A DNA stretch of 64,000 nt from Saccopteryx bilineata. Its lineage: Eukaryota > Chordata > Mammalia > Chiroptera > Emballonuridae. The stretch is taken from assembly GCF_036850765.1 (NCBI RefSeq), contig NC_089490.1, forward strand, positions 298,078,982 to 298,142,981, read 5' to 3'. Under the pieces are notes generated by a model. It was not told the DNA's origin. It saw nothing but the letters and a program-made list of their open reading frames with translations, and ran no database searches. The translations under genes were made by a program, and so were the position numbers. Below are positions 47,691-58,843 of this stretch, one piece after another. Position 1 is the first letter of the stretch; each line of letters opens with the position of its first letter.

Positions 47691-48408
47691 CCCCCATAAG
47701 TCCAGCCTGGCCTGCAGAGCCCTCCTGTAGCTCCACAGGGACCCAGGGCTCTACCAGAGGTAGGCAGGCCTCGCTGGGACTCACCAGCTCCCACCCATCC
47801 CCCACACTGCCCCTCATTGGTCAGATATTGTCTGTCTACTCTCATACTGTGGGCTAATGCTCTCAGCTTGCTCTTACTTTACAAACTTGCTAAGAACATA
47901 ATAAAAACAGCACATGCCAATAGAAACTCTAAAAGGCATTCCTAATTGTGGAAGGAATTAATAGGTTCGCTGGTCAAATAATTCTAAGAAACACTGAAAA
48001 CTAAGTCTTCTGTCCTTGGAGGGCACAATTTAACCAATGAATGGTTCTAAGGAACCCCAGAAAAAGAAAACCTGTGTAATTTATCTCACATCACAGCTGA
48101 ACAAACTGTGTGCGCTGCTGAAGGCGTTTTCCTGGGAATCATTCATTCCACCCTCAAGGAACGTTTTCTCCTCAAACTATTGTGAAAAGCATGATCTTAC
48201 TCTCACAGTTGTGACTCCCTGTGATGCGTCTGAGGTCTTGGCAGTCTCCGTGAGGGCTGAGACACGCTGGCCCAGGTCAGAAAGTCTGTGATCTGAGAAC
48301 CAACTCGAGAGGCTAGAACAGGCAGGAAGTAACATCAATGTGAGGAGCATTCAAACCCAATGCCTAAACCTCTACAGCACTTTCCAGCTTATGAAGCATT
48401 TAAAGATA
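47691..48408. other. Unassigned sequence
   Basis: No gene or clear repeat is recognised; AGCACTTTCCAGCTTATGAAG near 48377 is MIR-like but too short to call. Confidence 0.45.
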
Positions 48409-48536
48409 CAAGGTAGGCAAAAGTGAGCTTCCAGTTATGAGTACACAAAACAGAGTTTATTCTTATATTTTTATGTCTTAGTTATTGTATTATTTTCCAT
48501 ATAAATGACTGTAAACCTACTTTGTATATGACCCTG
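48409..48536. mobile_element. Mariner-like MITE with TA target site
   Basis: It starts CAAGGTAGGCAAAAGTGAGC and ends with the inverted form CTGTAAACCTACTTTGTATATGACCCTG. TA flanks both ends. The core ACAGAGTTTATTCTTATATTTTT is shared, in inverse, with the element at 34195. About 128 bp, no coding capacity. Confidence 0.78.
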
Positions 48537-48628
48537 TATATGACCTCATTCAAACATGGTATTTCAGTTTCTCTCTATGAAAGGTGTACAAAGCAGTCAG
48601 GATATGGGTCTCTCTTTTTGCTTTATAT

Positions 48629-48949
48629 CAGAGGTCGGGAACCTTTTTGGCTGAGAAAGCCATGAATGCCACATATTTAAAAATATAATTCTGTGAGAGC
48701 CATACAACGACCCATATACATTACACATTATCCAATAAAAATTTGGTGTTGTCCCAGAGGACAGCTGTGATTGGCTCCAGCCACCTGCAACCATGAACAT
48801 GAGTGGTAGGAAATGAATGGATTGTAATACATGAGAATGTTTTATATTTTTAACATTATTATTATTTTTATTAAAGATTTATCTGCAAGCCAGATGCAGC
48901 CATCAAAAGAGCCACATCTGGCTCACGAGCCATAGGTTCCTGACCCCTG
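48629..48949. mobile_element. Non-autonomous hAT MITE, second family
   Basis: Ends are CAGAGGTCGGGAACCTTTTTGG and the inverted form CATAGGTTCCTGACCCCTG. Flanks CTTTATAT / CCCTATAT agree at six of eight bases, as for an aged hAT target duplication. Inner motifs GAGAGCCATACAACG and GAGCCACATCTGGCTCACGAG distinguish it from the CAGGGGTCCCC family. Confidence 0.85.
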
Positions 48950-48957
48950 CCCTATAT

Positions 48958-50382
48958 GAAGTTAGGGAGTAAAGGACCCCCTAGTCCCAGCAGGAAGTCT
49001 CAGAGCTGAGAATAACCGCAGACTCAGGCTGGACCCCTGGACCAGTGCTGCACCTGAGAGACAAGAAGCAAAAAATGGGGGTAGGGGTTGGGGAAAGGGA
49101 GGCAGAAAGGACAAGTGCAAGTGATTCTGTGGGTCATCCAATCTACTCTTGAGCATTGTGTCCATAGATCTGTCTTCCTCAGTAACTGTCCTTTTACCAC
49201 TTGTCATTGTACAGGTCCTCTTTCTGGACACCTGTAGCCCAAAAGAGCAAAAGTCAGAACTTAAAAACTGCCAAGTCCTGGCCACCTTTAAGGACAATTT
49301 CAGGGCATTGGAGGGAGGGGCCTCCACCTTCCACACCATCCTGCCACCGTGGCAGTGAGAAGGCACCGCTAACGCACAGTTAGCTCCAAACCCTCCACAG
49401 CCTCTCCCCTCCCTCCCTCCCTGCCTCCCATTAGCCTTGGCCAGTGGACTCCAGTCAGCCAGGACCCTGTAAACCCAATCCTTCAGACCCCGTGTCTCTA
49501 ATTCGAGTGTTAGGCCCCCTCTTCTGAGTCACCCTCACTCCCTTAGATGCCAAGAAAGAAGGAAAAGAGAGTGAAGGACAAAAGAAGGAGAAGGTAAAAA
49601 ATGAGATGCAGCAATGACGTGCAGACTGGACTCCTTCTTTTCAGGCTCGAGGCCGTTCTCGGGATTTTGTAAACTCTCCACGCTCCATGATGTCATGTAT
49701 GTTCTACTTGAAATGTTCTGTGTGAATTAGTTCTCATAAATCTTAGGCTCCCTTCACTCTCTAGCCGTCACTGGTGTGCTCTCTCCTGTTGGGATAAACT
49801 GTCATGAAGACAAAGAACGCACCACCAACATGGGAATTCCAACCTGTGATACCTCTGAAAATAAAGCAATACTGGTTATAGGCCCTGTAATGCTGGGGAA
49901 CTCGCCAGAAACTTCCATTCCTGGGAGGAGAGAGCTCATCTTTCTCTTTGTGTTAACAACAGCGTGCTTTTCTGTCTGTGTTACTTTGGCAAGAATATTT
50001 TGGAATTCTTTCCCAAAAAACGTCAGGGTCAGGACACTTTGAAAAGATTTGGGGGAAGTTATCAGCAAGGCCAAAGCTCACATTTTTAGGCAGCAGGGAA
50101 TGACTGCTTCTTTGGGGTCACAAGGCAGTTCCCTATACAATAGTTAAGAAAGTGATGTTTCTCACTAGAGAAGTAAATTAGATGACTACATTACTCAAAA
50201 AAAAAAAATTCTGAAGTTATTAATGGAGGCAGGAGATTATTAGTTAGTTTCTCCCCTCCCCACTGCAAGCAAAAAATAAAGCAGTCTTTGTACCAAATTT
50301 CCATTCCCTTTCACATTCTATTATTAATATATTTATTTCACACATGAGGAGGAAATGTGTGGTCTAAAATCAAAGAAATACA
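48958..50382. other. Unassigned sequence
   Basis: No exon is recognised. Overlapping frames of 69-134 codons at 48962-49366 and 49776-50074 have no known domain. Confidence 0.45.
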
Positions 50383-51077
50383 CCTGACCAGGCAGTGGCA
50401 CAGTGGATAGAGCATCTGACTGGGATGCAGAGGACCCAGGTTCGAGACCCTGAGCTCACCAGCTTGAGTGCGGGCTTACCTGGTTTGAGCAAAGCTCACC
50501 AGCTTGGACCCAAGGTCGCTGGCTTGAGCAAGGGGTTACTCCAGGGGTCCCAAAACTATGGCCTGCGGGCCACATGCAGCCCCCTGAGGCCATTTATCCG
50601 GCACCCACCGCACTTCCGGAAGGGGCACCTCTTTCATTGGTGGTCAGTGAGAGGAGCATAGTTCCCAGTTTGTTGATTCAAATTTACTTGTTCTTTATTT
50701 TAAATATTGTATTTGCTCCTGTTTTGTTTTGTTACTTTAAAATAAGATATGTGCAGTGTGCATAGAGATTTGTTCATAGTTTTTTTTATAGTCCGGCCCT
50801 CCAACGGTCTGAGGGACAGTGAACTGGCCCCTGTGTAAAAAGTTTGGGGACCCCTGGGTTACTTAGTCTGCTGTAGCCCCTTGATCAAGGCACATATGAG
50901 AAAACAATCAATGAACAACTAAGGTGTCGCAACAAAAAACTGATGATTGATGCTTCCCATCTCTCTCCATTCCTGTCTGTCTGTCCCTATCTATACCTCT
51001 CTCTGACTCTCTCTCTGTCTCTTTAAAATAAATAAATGAATAAATAAATAAATAAATACCACATCTTTAAAAAAAAT
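50383..51077 (+). mobile_element. tRNA-derived SINE, split by a hAT MITE
   Basis: tRNA-like head CCTGACCAGGCAGTGGCACAG with box B GGTTCGAGACC, the repeated CACCAGCTT(G)...GGCTTGAGC units, then after the MITE AGGCACATATGAGAAAACAATC, a CT-rich part and an (AATA)n tail. The duplication AAAATCAAAGAAA(T/C)ACAC flanks it (50366-50382 and from 51078). Same type as 22262. Confidence 0.92.
50542..50856 (+). mobile_element. hAT MITE (CAGGGGTCCCC family) inside a SINE
   Basis: Ends are CAGGGGTCCCAAAACTATGG and AAAGTTTGGGGACCCCTG. The 8-bp flanks GGTTACTC / GGTTACTT differ at one base, and the SINE reads through when the element is removed. 315 bp, close to the copy at 26755. Confidence 0.94.
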
Positions 51078-51207
51078 AAAATCAAAGAAACACACCATTT
51101 TTATTTTATTTATTTGTTAGTTGAATGGGTGGGGCTAATGATATAATCATGACAGAGGAGCTGAAGATTTTTTTTGTTTTCTCCCTCCCCCCCCCCATTT
51201 TTTAAGA

Positions 51208-51730
51208 AATTATATTAGTTTTGCTAGAGCTGCCATAACAAAATAATATCCCAGGCTGATTGGCTTAAACAACAAAAACTTAATTTCTCTCAATTTCTGG
51301 AAGCTTGAAGTCCAAGATCAAGGTGTCAGAAGGAAGTGTGCGAAGCCTCTCTCCTTGGCTTATAGATGGTCATCTCCCCCTGTGTCGTCAAGTGGTCCTC
51401 CTTCTGTGTGTCTGTGCTCATTTCTCCTTTTTTTTTTTTTTGATTGAATCTATTGGGGTGACATTGGTTAATAAAATTACATAGGTTTCACAAGTATCAT
51501 TGCATAATATATCACCTGTACACTGCATTGTGTGTTCACCACCCCCTAGTCAACTCATTTCTTCTTCTCATAAGGACACCAGTCATACTGGGTTAGAGGC
51601 CACCAACAATGAACTCATTTTAATTAATTACCTGAAAGACCCTATCTCCAAATATAATCACATTCTGAGGTATTAGGGGGTAAGACTTCAACATATGAGT
51701 CTGAGGGGATATAATTCAGCCCATAATAGG
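51208..51730 (-). mobile_element. MLT1-type LTR, split by an L1 fragment
   Basis: Reverse strand of an MLT1-like LTR: TTAGTTTTGCTAGAGCTGCC, GGAAGCTTGAAGTCCAAGATC, CTCCTTGGCTTATAGATGG, then after the interruption CTCATAAGGACACCAGTCAT, CTATCTCCAAATATAATCAC and AATTCAGCCCATAATA. Confidence 0.88.
51431..51560 (-). mobile_element. Short L1 3'-end insertion
   Basis: Poly-T then GATTGAATCTATTGGGGTGAC, the reverse of an L1 3' UTR. The flanks share CTCATTTCT(C/T)CTT, a likely target duplication. It sits within the MLT1 LTR. Confidence 0.85.
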
Positions 51731-52377
51731 GATCGTTGGTCATGGGAGATCTTGTGGGTAACAGTGCAGTAGAGTAGAAATTATACGAAGGATGGCAGAA
51801 GCAACTAGATGAGAATTTGTAGGAACTGGCTGTCAGCCTCAGGGTGGATTTTTCCTGGTTATAGGATCTTGGGCTACTTTCTTACCCACCCTGGCTATCC
51901 GATCCCTCAAGTCAAAGGCAGAGAGGGGAAATGCGCTAAATGATTTCTGAGGCATTGGGCCAATCCATCAATTTGTCACAGCTGGAAAGGAATTCAAGGA
52001 GAGGCAGACACAATAACATACTGCTCAAATTTCTTGGTGGCCTGAGGGAGAGGTTGGCCCCTCCATCAAAGGAGCCACAAGAAACCGGTTCCATCCCTTC
52101 CACATGGTCACCAGGGAAAGTCAGTGTGAACCTTTACACAGACACCTAGTCACAGTCAGTAGCGCTGTGACGAAGTGTGCAAAAGCAGACTTTGCACACC
52201 TGGGGTAGCTCCAGGGCGACAAAGGGCGTGCAACACTTTTAAGACTATAAGAAAATAAATTTTTATTCACCTGTAACTTTAAAAATAAGTAAGAAACAGT
52301 GAAAGCTAACAAACTGTGATGGGAACCAGCAACTTTAAAGTGATCCATATATACATATATAAATGTATATAGATTCC

Positions 52378-52418
<41 letters not shown>

Positions 52419-52488
52419 TTGAAACGCTGCTTGAAGGAATGAGGCCTGTGGAGTGAGGGCAGCTTCCAGAGGGGCCCGCCTTCCCCCA
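51731..52488. other. Unassigned sequence with a (TA)n microsatellite
   Basis: No gene is recognised. A (TA)n run lies at 52381-52415. Confidence 0.5.
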
Positions 52489-52680
52489 CAGGTGTCCCCA
52501 AACTACAGCCCACGGGCCGCAATGCGGCCCCCTGAGGCCATTTATCCAGCCCCCACTGCAATTCTGGAAAGGGCACCTCTTTCATTGGTGGTCAGTGAGA
52601 GGACCACTGTATTTGGCAGCCCTCCAATGGTCTGAAGGACAGTGAACTGGCCCCCTGTGTAAAAAGTTTGGAGACCCCTG
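52489..52680 (+). mobile_element. Internally deleted hAT MITE (CAGGGGTCCCC family)
   Basis: It has CAGGTGTCCCCAAACTACAG at the left and AAAAAGTTTGGAGACCCCTG at the right, with good matches to the 26755 copy on both sides, but lacks the roughly 120-bp AT-rich centre. No 8-bp duplication is found (TTCCCCCA / CAGAGCTG). Confidence 0.87.
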
Positions 52681-55030
52681 CAGAGCTGCACCTCCCTCAG
52701 CAGAGCTTACAACTGAAGAGCTGTGAGTGCTTTAGAACAGAACTGTCACTCACCTCTCTCTGGTGACCGTCAGTAACCCTTCAAGACAGGCTTTACTACT
52801 GAAGTCATCATCCAGACCAGGAAACAAAACCCAAGCCCTGTGTGCACTATGACCTTGCTGCTTTGCAGGACGTGATCCCAGTCTATGAGCTCCTGTGGGT
52901 GTGTCAAGACCTTGACATTCTGTGAAAAGGAAATGAGACTTCAGTGTTTGCAAGCACCTTGGCTTTCCCTGTGGCCGCTCCCAGAACCCAAAGTTTGGAC
53001 TCCCTAGTCAGGCTGTCTTGCTGACAATGCTCCACATTCAAGACCTAGTCCTTTTATCAACATTTGCTGCATTCTTACATTATGCAGCCACTGGGCTGAG
53101 CACTGGGGGGAGAACTAAGGACAGACCCAGACGTAATCATTTCAAAGCTCTCACAGTGCTAGAGAAACAAGCCAGCAAATCCGGGTTTGGTCCCATAAAC
53201 ATCACCTGGATGACTCCGGGAAGTTGTCAGAACAAGGAGAAAGCTGATGTGTGCAGAGGGATAAGAGGTTGGGAGGGGGGGCAGGGCAGGGGACCAAAGC
53301 ATCCAGCAAGAGGTGGTACTTAAACTGAGACTTGTAAGCCCACTGAGGCAGGCTAACAAAGAGATAAGCAATCCAGGTCACAGTTTAGGAACATCAGGAC
53401 ATTTGGGGTGGCTAAGGATTGTTCTAAATATTGGAATCTGTGAAAAGATAAGTCATAAGCTAAATGTAGAGCCCCAGATATGACATTAAGAAATTTACAA
53501 TGAACTGTGAAGGTCATGGAGTCAAATCAGACTGCCCCAGACTGATCACCTCAGTGGCATGGCCCTAGATGACTTGATTAACTGCACTATGCATCAATGT
53601 CTTCATTGTGAAATGAGAATTAAAACACATCTGTCTCATAGAATAGTTATGTAGACTGAACAAGATCATGGAGGCAAATCTATAGCACTTGAGGTTTTAG
53701 AAAATACCATTTACTAGCATTCTCACCATCATCATCATTGAAAGAGCCATGTGGCAAGCTTTGTGTTTGAGATCCAGTTATTCTCCACTTGCCCCACCAG
53801 ATTCATTTCCTTTCCTTCCCTGACATGCTCTGTCCTGGGAAGCTAACCCCCCAAAATGCACCCCCAATCTCCCTTTTCTGCTAGCTTCTTGCTGACTGAG
53901 CCCATAGGAGGCACAAACCAGAGTCTGCGGAACAGGAAGAGAGGTCGGGTAGGGTATTTCTACGCTCAGCGCTCCCTGACTCAGGGCAGCTGCTCTGGTC
54001 GGTCTGTGACTCTGTGTCTCGCAGGGGCCCCCTGAAAGCAAAGCCCGAGGCAAGGATTTGGTTTCAGAGACTTATTTGGAAGGTGATACCAGGGCTGGAG
54101 GAACAGGGAAGGTCTGACAGGACAGGGAGAAGCACAGAGAACGGGACTGAGATCACCGCTGTGAGTGACTGTCTTGTGCCTCTGCAGGTTCTTTGAGGAG
54201 GGAACAGATGCTCGGGGATTTCTGTCGGAGGGCGGAGGGTTTGTGTTTATCTGCCACTTTCCAAACAGGAGCAGCTTCTGAGAAGGCCCTTAGAAACAAA
54301 TCAGAAGGGCATTTGCCTCCCTGCAGGTGGAAAGCTGTCGGGATGAGACCAGCAGCTGCAGCTGAAACCACAGGGATGCTGATGGGGTGTGACAGGGACA
54401 CAAAGGCGTCCACTATGTGTGCCAAACACAGTTCCTACTGGACCACTGTCTCCTCTAGGGCTTCAGGGCCTCCTTCTTTCTTGTTCTTTTCTTTTCAGGC
54501 TTAGAAGAGGCCCTGCCCACCTCACTCCTCATGCTAATCGCTGAGCCCATGACTGTGGCCATGACCTCGGCACTGACCTCACTGCTGTAAATACCTTCTT
54601 CACGGAAGCCCCACCATTGAACCACTGAGCAGGATTCTACACCCTGCCCGGACCCACACAGACACAGATTATTCTGGCTGTAAAACTAAGGTTGGCCACA
54701 GGGATGGTCAGTTAGGTCATCGAAGATGATAAAGACATGAAACAACTCAAGCAGAAGGAGAGGGACTGAACTGAAGCTGACATGCTCATGTAACAGCCTC
54801 TAGAGGGTTGGCTCCCCACATCAGGCCTAATGAGGACCCTCTCCCTGCTATCTGATCTTTTTGACATGTGCCCCACACAACTGCTCATCTCTGTGTCCTT
54901 TCTCCTCAGTCTCATGACTGCCAGCCTCTCACTGTCTACATCTGCAGGCAAACAATAGATATTCACTAAATAAATCCCCATTTCTAGTGTTGCTTTTGTT
55001 CTAATATTTGTCAATATACTATCTTATACA
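52681..55030. other. Mostly unassigned sequence; MIR-like part at 53.5 kb
   Basis: A MIR-like stretch lies at about 53510-53700 (TCTTCATTGTGAAATGAGAATT and GTAGACTGAACAAGATC). No exon is recognised; frames up to 103 codons show no domain. Confidence 0.45.
53510..53700 (+). mobile_element. MIR fragment
   Basis: Order of blocks ending with CATAGAATAGTTATGTAGACTGAACAAGATCATG fits a diverged MIR. Confidence 0.62.
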
Positions 55031-55219
55031 AGGTTACTGTTGTGAACTGAATGTTTGCATTCCAATCCCCAACTCAGATGTTGAAGCCTTAACCTCCAAT
55101 GTAATGGTATTTGGAGATGGGGGCCATTGGGAGATAATTAAATTTAGAAAAGGTTATGAGGTCATGAGGGTGGGGCCCCATCATGGGATTAGTGCCTTTA
55201 ATGAAAGACGAAAAGAAAC

Positions 55220-55259
<40 letters not shown>

Positions 55260-55440
55260 ATGTGAGACACGGTGAAAAACTGACCATCTGCAAGCCAGAA
55301 AGAGGACTTCAGCAGGGGCAAAATCTGCTCCCACTTTCTTCTGGAACTTCCAGCCCCCAAACTGTGAGAAACAAACATATATTGTTTTAGCTGCCCAGCC
55401 TAGTGTATTTTCTTATAGCAGTCCCAAACTAACTAATACA
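55031..55440 (+). mobile_element. MST/MLT1-type MaLR LTR with a (TC)n expansion
   Basis: CTGTTGTGAACTGAATGTTTGC, CAGATGTTGAAGCC, GAGGTCATGAGGGTGGGGCC, CATGGGATTAGTGCC, then a (TC)n run at 55223-55256, GCCATGTGAGACACGG, CATCTGCAAGCCAG and TTCTTATAGCAGTCCCAAACTAACTAATACA are in MST-like order. Confidence 0.88.
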
Positions 55441-58034
55441 GGGAGCAAGGCAGAAACAGATGGGTCACTTTGTTGTAGCTAAATGATTTTACTGGATTTT
55501 TTAGCCTTATGTAAATCCAATATGAGAGAATAAGAAATAACCCCCTACTCAAAACCAGGTGAAACTTAAGAGTTTAGACATTAAGCTGGCTGTCTTTTTT
55601 CATTAACTAAAAATTTCTGGTAAAGCAATGATTACTGCCCGAGATTTCCTCCAGGGGTAAGGAACAGTCTATTTAAGTTTCCCGAGGAGGGTAAGAAAGA
55701 ATCAAGTTGCTTTTTCTCATTCTCTTTCAAATTGTGTTCACTCTATAAACTGGTTTCACTTACCCCTCCAAGGAATTAGTTCTAGAAGTGTTCAGCCCTC
55801 CCTCCCACTGGCCTTGCTGCCTCTGCACTGGTAGTTCTGCCAAAGGTCAGGAGCTACACCTGTTACTCCATCGGGTCACTTTCACGCAGTCCTAAACCCA
55901 CAGCACAGGACTGCGGCTCTAAGCACAAGTCTAGGGTCATGTGCCAACCCCGGCTCCAGCCTCTAGTTCTTTTTGCCTCATCTGTAAAATAAGAATAAGA
56001 AGAGTAGCTTCCTCATAGAGCTGTACGTAGCACATGGTGAACACCATGAAGGTGGGTTATGCAGCCAAGTGAGTATCTCTGGTTCTCATCTCTGGCCTAG
56101 TCCTCAAGGCCCTGGAGGTGGGGGGTGGGATATGAAATGCTGAGAAAGCACAGCCCCACCCTCCACAAACAAGTCACAGTCCTCAATGAGGGAGCCTTTG
56201 TTTCCCCTCTGTTCTAGTAATTCATCCTCAGCAAAGAGTTATGGAGATTTCGCACTCGCCCACCCCCATCACTCTACTTAAAGATAACAAAATCTGTTTC
56301 CCTACAACTAATAATAGTTGCTCTGTGTGAGAGGAAAGGGATATGGAAACAGAAAGTCTCCTAAGAGCCTTGACATAAACCTTCTAGGTGGTGATCCGTG
56401 CTGGGCAGATGCAGAGAAGCACAAGGTGCCCCTTGAATAGCACAGTGTTTACAGGGGAGACGGGGATACAGTTCCAACAATACAGTTAAGAGACAAGACA
56501 GGTCCGTGGGTCAGGCAGATGGGAGTTGGCTGAGAGAGAGGCTACACAGAGGCTGAAGCAGCCTCGAGGCTACATCCTGGCTGTGACATGCCCCGCCTAG
56601 TCACGGAAACTGAGAATGTCCTGGTGTGGGTTTCTTCTCTCCCAGAAGGATGTTGACCCTGGGCGTGTTGGGTCATTATGTCTGACGCACAGCTTTTGGC
56701 TGGGGATCACCCAATTTTCAAAATCCCTGACTCAAACCTTGACCAGCTTTGATAACACATGGGTGTTTCCTTCTGACAGCGGCCCCCTCTCCCAGCCGCA
56801 GCCACCACCTGCTGCTCCTTTGAGGCCCCAGGATGGATAGCTTGGATGAAGCATTTGCTGTCATCTCCTTGGCAGGGATCAGCTTCAGTACCAGCTGAGT
56901 TCTTTGGGGGCAGAGGGCGGGGGGAAGCTAGTCTTGCCAGATGCTCCCACGAGTGTCCCCTTCCTTCTCCAGATAGAACTTGTGCTTTGGAGCATTAATT
57001 TATCCACAAGGACGTCATTATGAGCCGGAAGTGCTCCCCCGAGAGGAAGTGGAAGTGTTTTGCGTGACAGCCGGCCACAGCGTTCAGCTGGAGTGGGGAG
57101 TGGTTCTTATTGGCAACACCAGGCTGCGCGGTGCAGCCGGCCCCCCAGGACCTGTGCCTAAAGTCCATATAAGATTGCATATGTGTGTTTCAAAAACAGC
57201 GTGAACCCCAGATTCGGGAACGTTCTACGAAAGCAGTAGATTTGTATACTCAATTCATTTGTTTTCCTTTTGATAGTTTTGGAATTATCTTTCTTGTTTT
57301 CAATTCTGTTTTTCTACTAATGCAGCCCAAAATCACACTGGTTTCTTAGGCCCCACAATTTTTTTAAGGTCCTCTCATCACATGCTCTTGATTGATTGTG
57401 CACCTATTACTGAGAACAAGAATTTATGTGTGCTGCTACTCAGCCAATTCTCCTCCATCTTATAGAATTTGTTCGGTTGGCTCTGTGGGCCAAGTCGAGG
57501 GCCTTTCATTTATGCCTATAACCTTTCATCTTCTTGGAGTTGACCCAGTGCTCTAAAAAAAAAAGGTCTTTTGATACTGATTCTGTCATTTAACAAATTC
57601 AGTATCTTTCTCTTAACAACGTCTAGAAACTGCTGTGAAGAATGTTCTGTAAATGTCAGACAGTAATATGTGACTCATATCTGCTGCCAGGAATTTCAGA
57701 CGATTTCACACTACATTTGTAGTTAAGCCTTTCGAATTCATGACTGAAGGGGGCTGCTTTTTCTGCATCTCCATTTTGCATAAGTGTGCCTTGTGACACT
57801 GGCAAGGAATTTAAAGAAAGAAGGCTTTGTAGGAATCCAGAAAAGGTAAGATGACCACAATTCCAGGTGCCCAGGAAGCTGGCCTAGGCAGTATTGCCCA
57901 CCTGCCCCCACACACTGACCTTTGTGAACATTTTGTCCCTAGTGGCTTCATATCAGCCTAGATACAAAATCCAAGTACCTTTCTCCAGCTTCTGCAGTCT
58001 TTACGTTCTGGCTTTTCCTGCCTCAAAAGACCTA
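55441..58034. other. Mostly unassigned sequence; MIR-like part at 55.9 kb
   Basis: A MIR-like stretch lies at about 55920-56060 (TTTTTGCCTCATCTGTAAAATAAG). No exon is recognised. Confidence 0.45.
55920..56060 (+). mobile_element. MIR fragment
   Basis: The motif GCCTCATCTGTAAAATAAGAATAAGAAGAGTAG...CTCATAGAGCTG is the typical MIR centre. Confidence 0.75.
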
Positions 58035-58502
58035 GAAAAAGCTTAATAATGGTGCCCAAAGACATTAGGTCCTAATTTCTGGAACTTTTGAATATCAATG
58101 CATTCAGCAAGAAAATAATCTTTGCAGATGTGATTAAGTTAAAGATGTTGAGGTAGAGACATTATTCTAGATTACCTGCACAGGCCTTAATGCAATCACA
58201 AGTATCATTCCAAGAAGGAAACAGAAGGAAATTGTACTACAAATAGACTCACAGTGGCAGAGACAGGAGTGATGTGGCCACAAGCCAAGGAATGCCGCAT
58301 CCACCAGAAGTCACAAAAGGCAGGGACCATATACCCTCTTAGAGCTTCTGGAGGGAACATGATCCTGCTGACACCTTGATTTTAGCCCAGTGAGACTGAT
58401 TTCAAACTTCTGGCTTCCAGAACAGTGAAAGAATACATTTCTGTTGTTTAAGGCACTAAATTTGTGGTGGTTTATTATAGCATCCCTAGGAAATGAGTAC
58501 AG
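58035..58502 (+). mobile_element. MLT1-type LTR
   Basis: AAAGACATTAGGTCCTAATT, CTTTGCAGATGTGATTAAG, GTGATGTGGCCACAAGCCAAGG, CTGACACCTTGATTTTAGCC and GAATACATTTCTGTTGTTTAAGGC, ending CATCCCTAGGAAATGAGTACA, follow the MLT1 layout. Confidence 0.85.
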
Positions 58503-58804
58503 ATCTTTACGACACCTCTCGGACATGCTGAAGTCCTGCCCCTTTTCTCTCCACTGCAAGTCAGTCAAAGTTTCTGTTTAGGTTGCTTTATATTTGCTTT
58601 TATTTTTATTGTCCTAATCTTTTGCTCACAAATACTTTCCATGCTCTTCAAGTTACCAGCCCACCTCTTCACAACTCCTTTCCTGCTTTACAGAGAAAAG
58701 TAGAGCTACAAGATGTGGGGTCCCTCGGGTAGCTCTCTCCACACCTCTGGTTAGTACCATGAGTTATGCCTGGAACAGAACTGGCCATAGCACAACTCCA
58801 GGGG

Positions 58805-58843
<39 letters not shown>

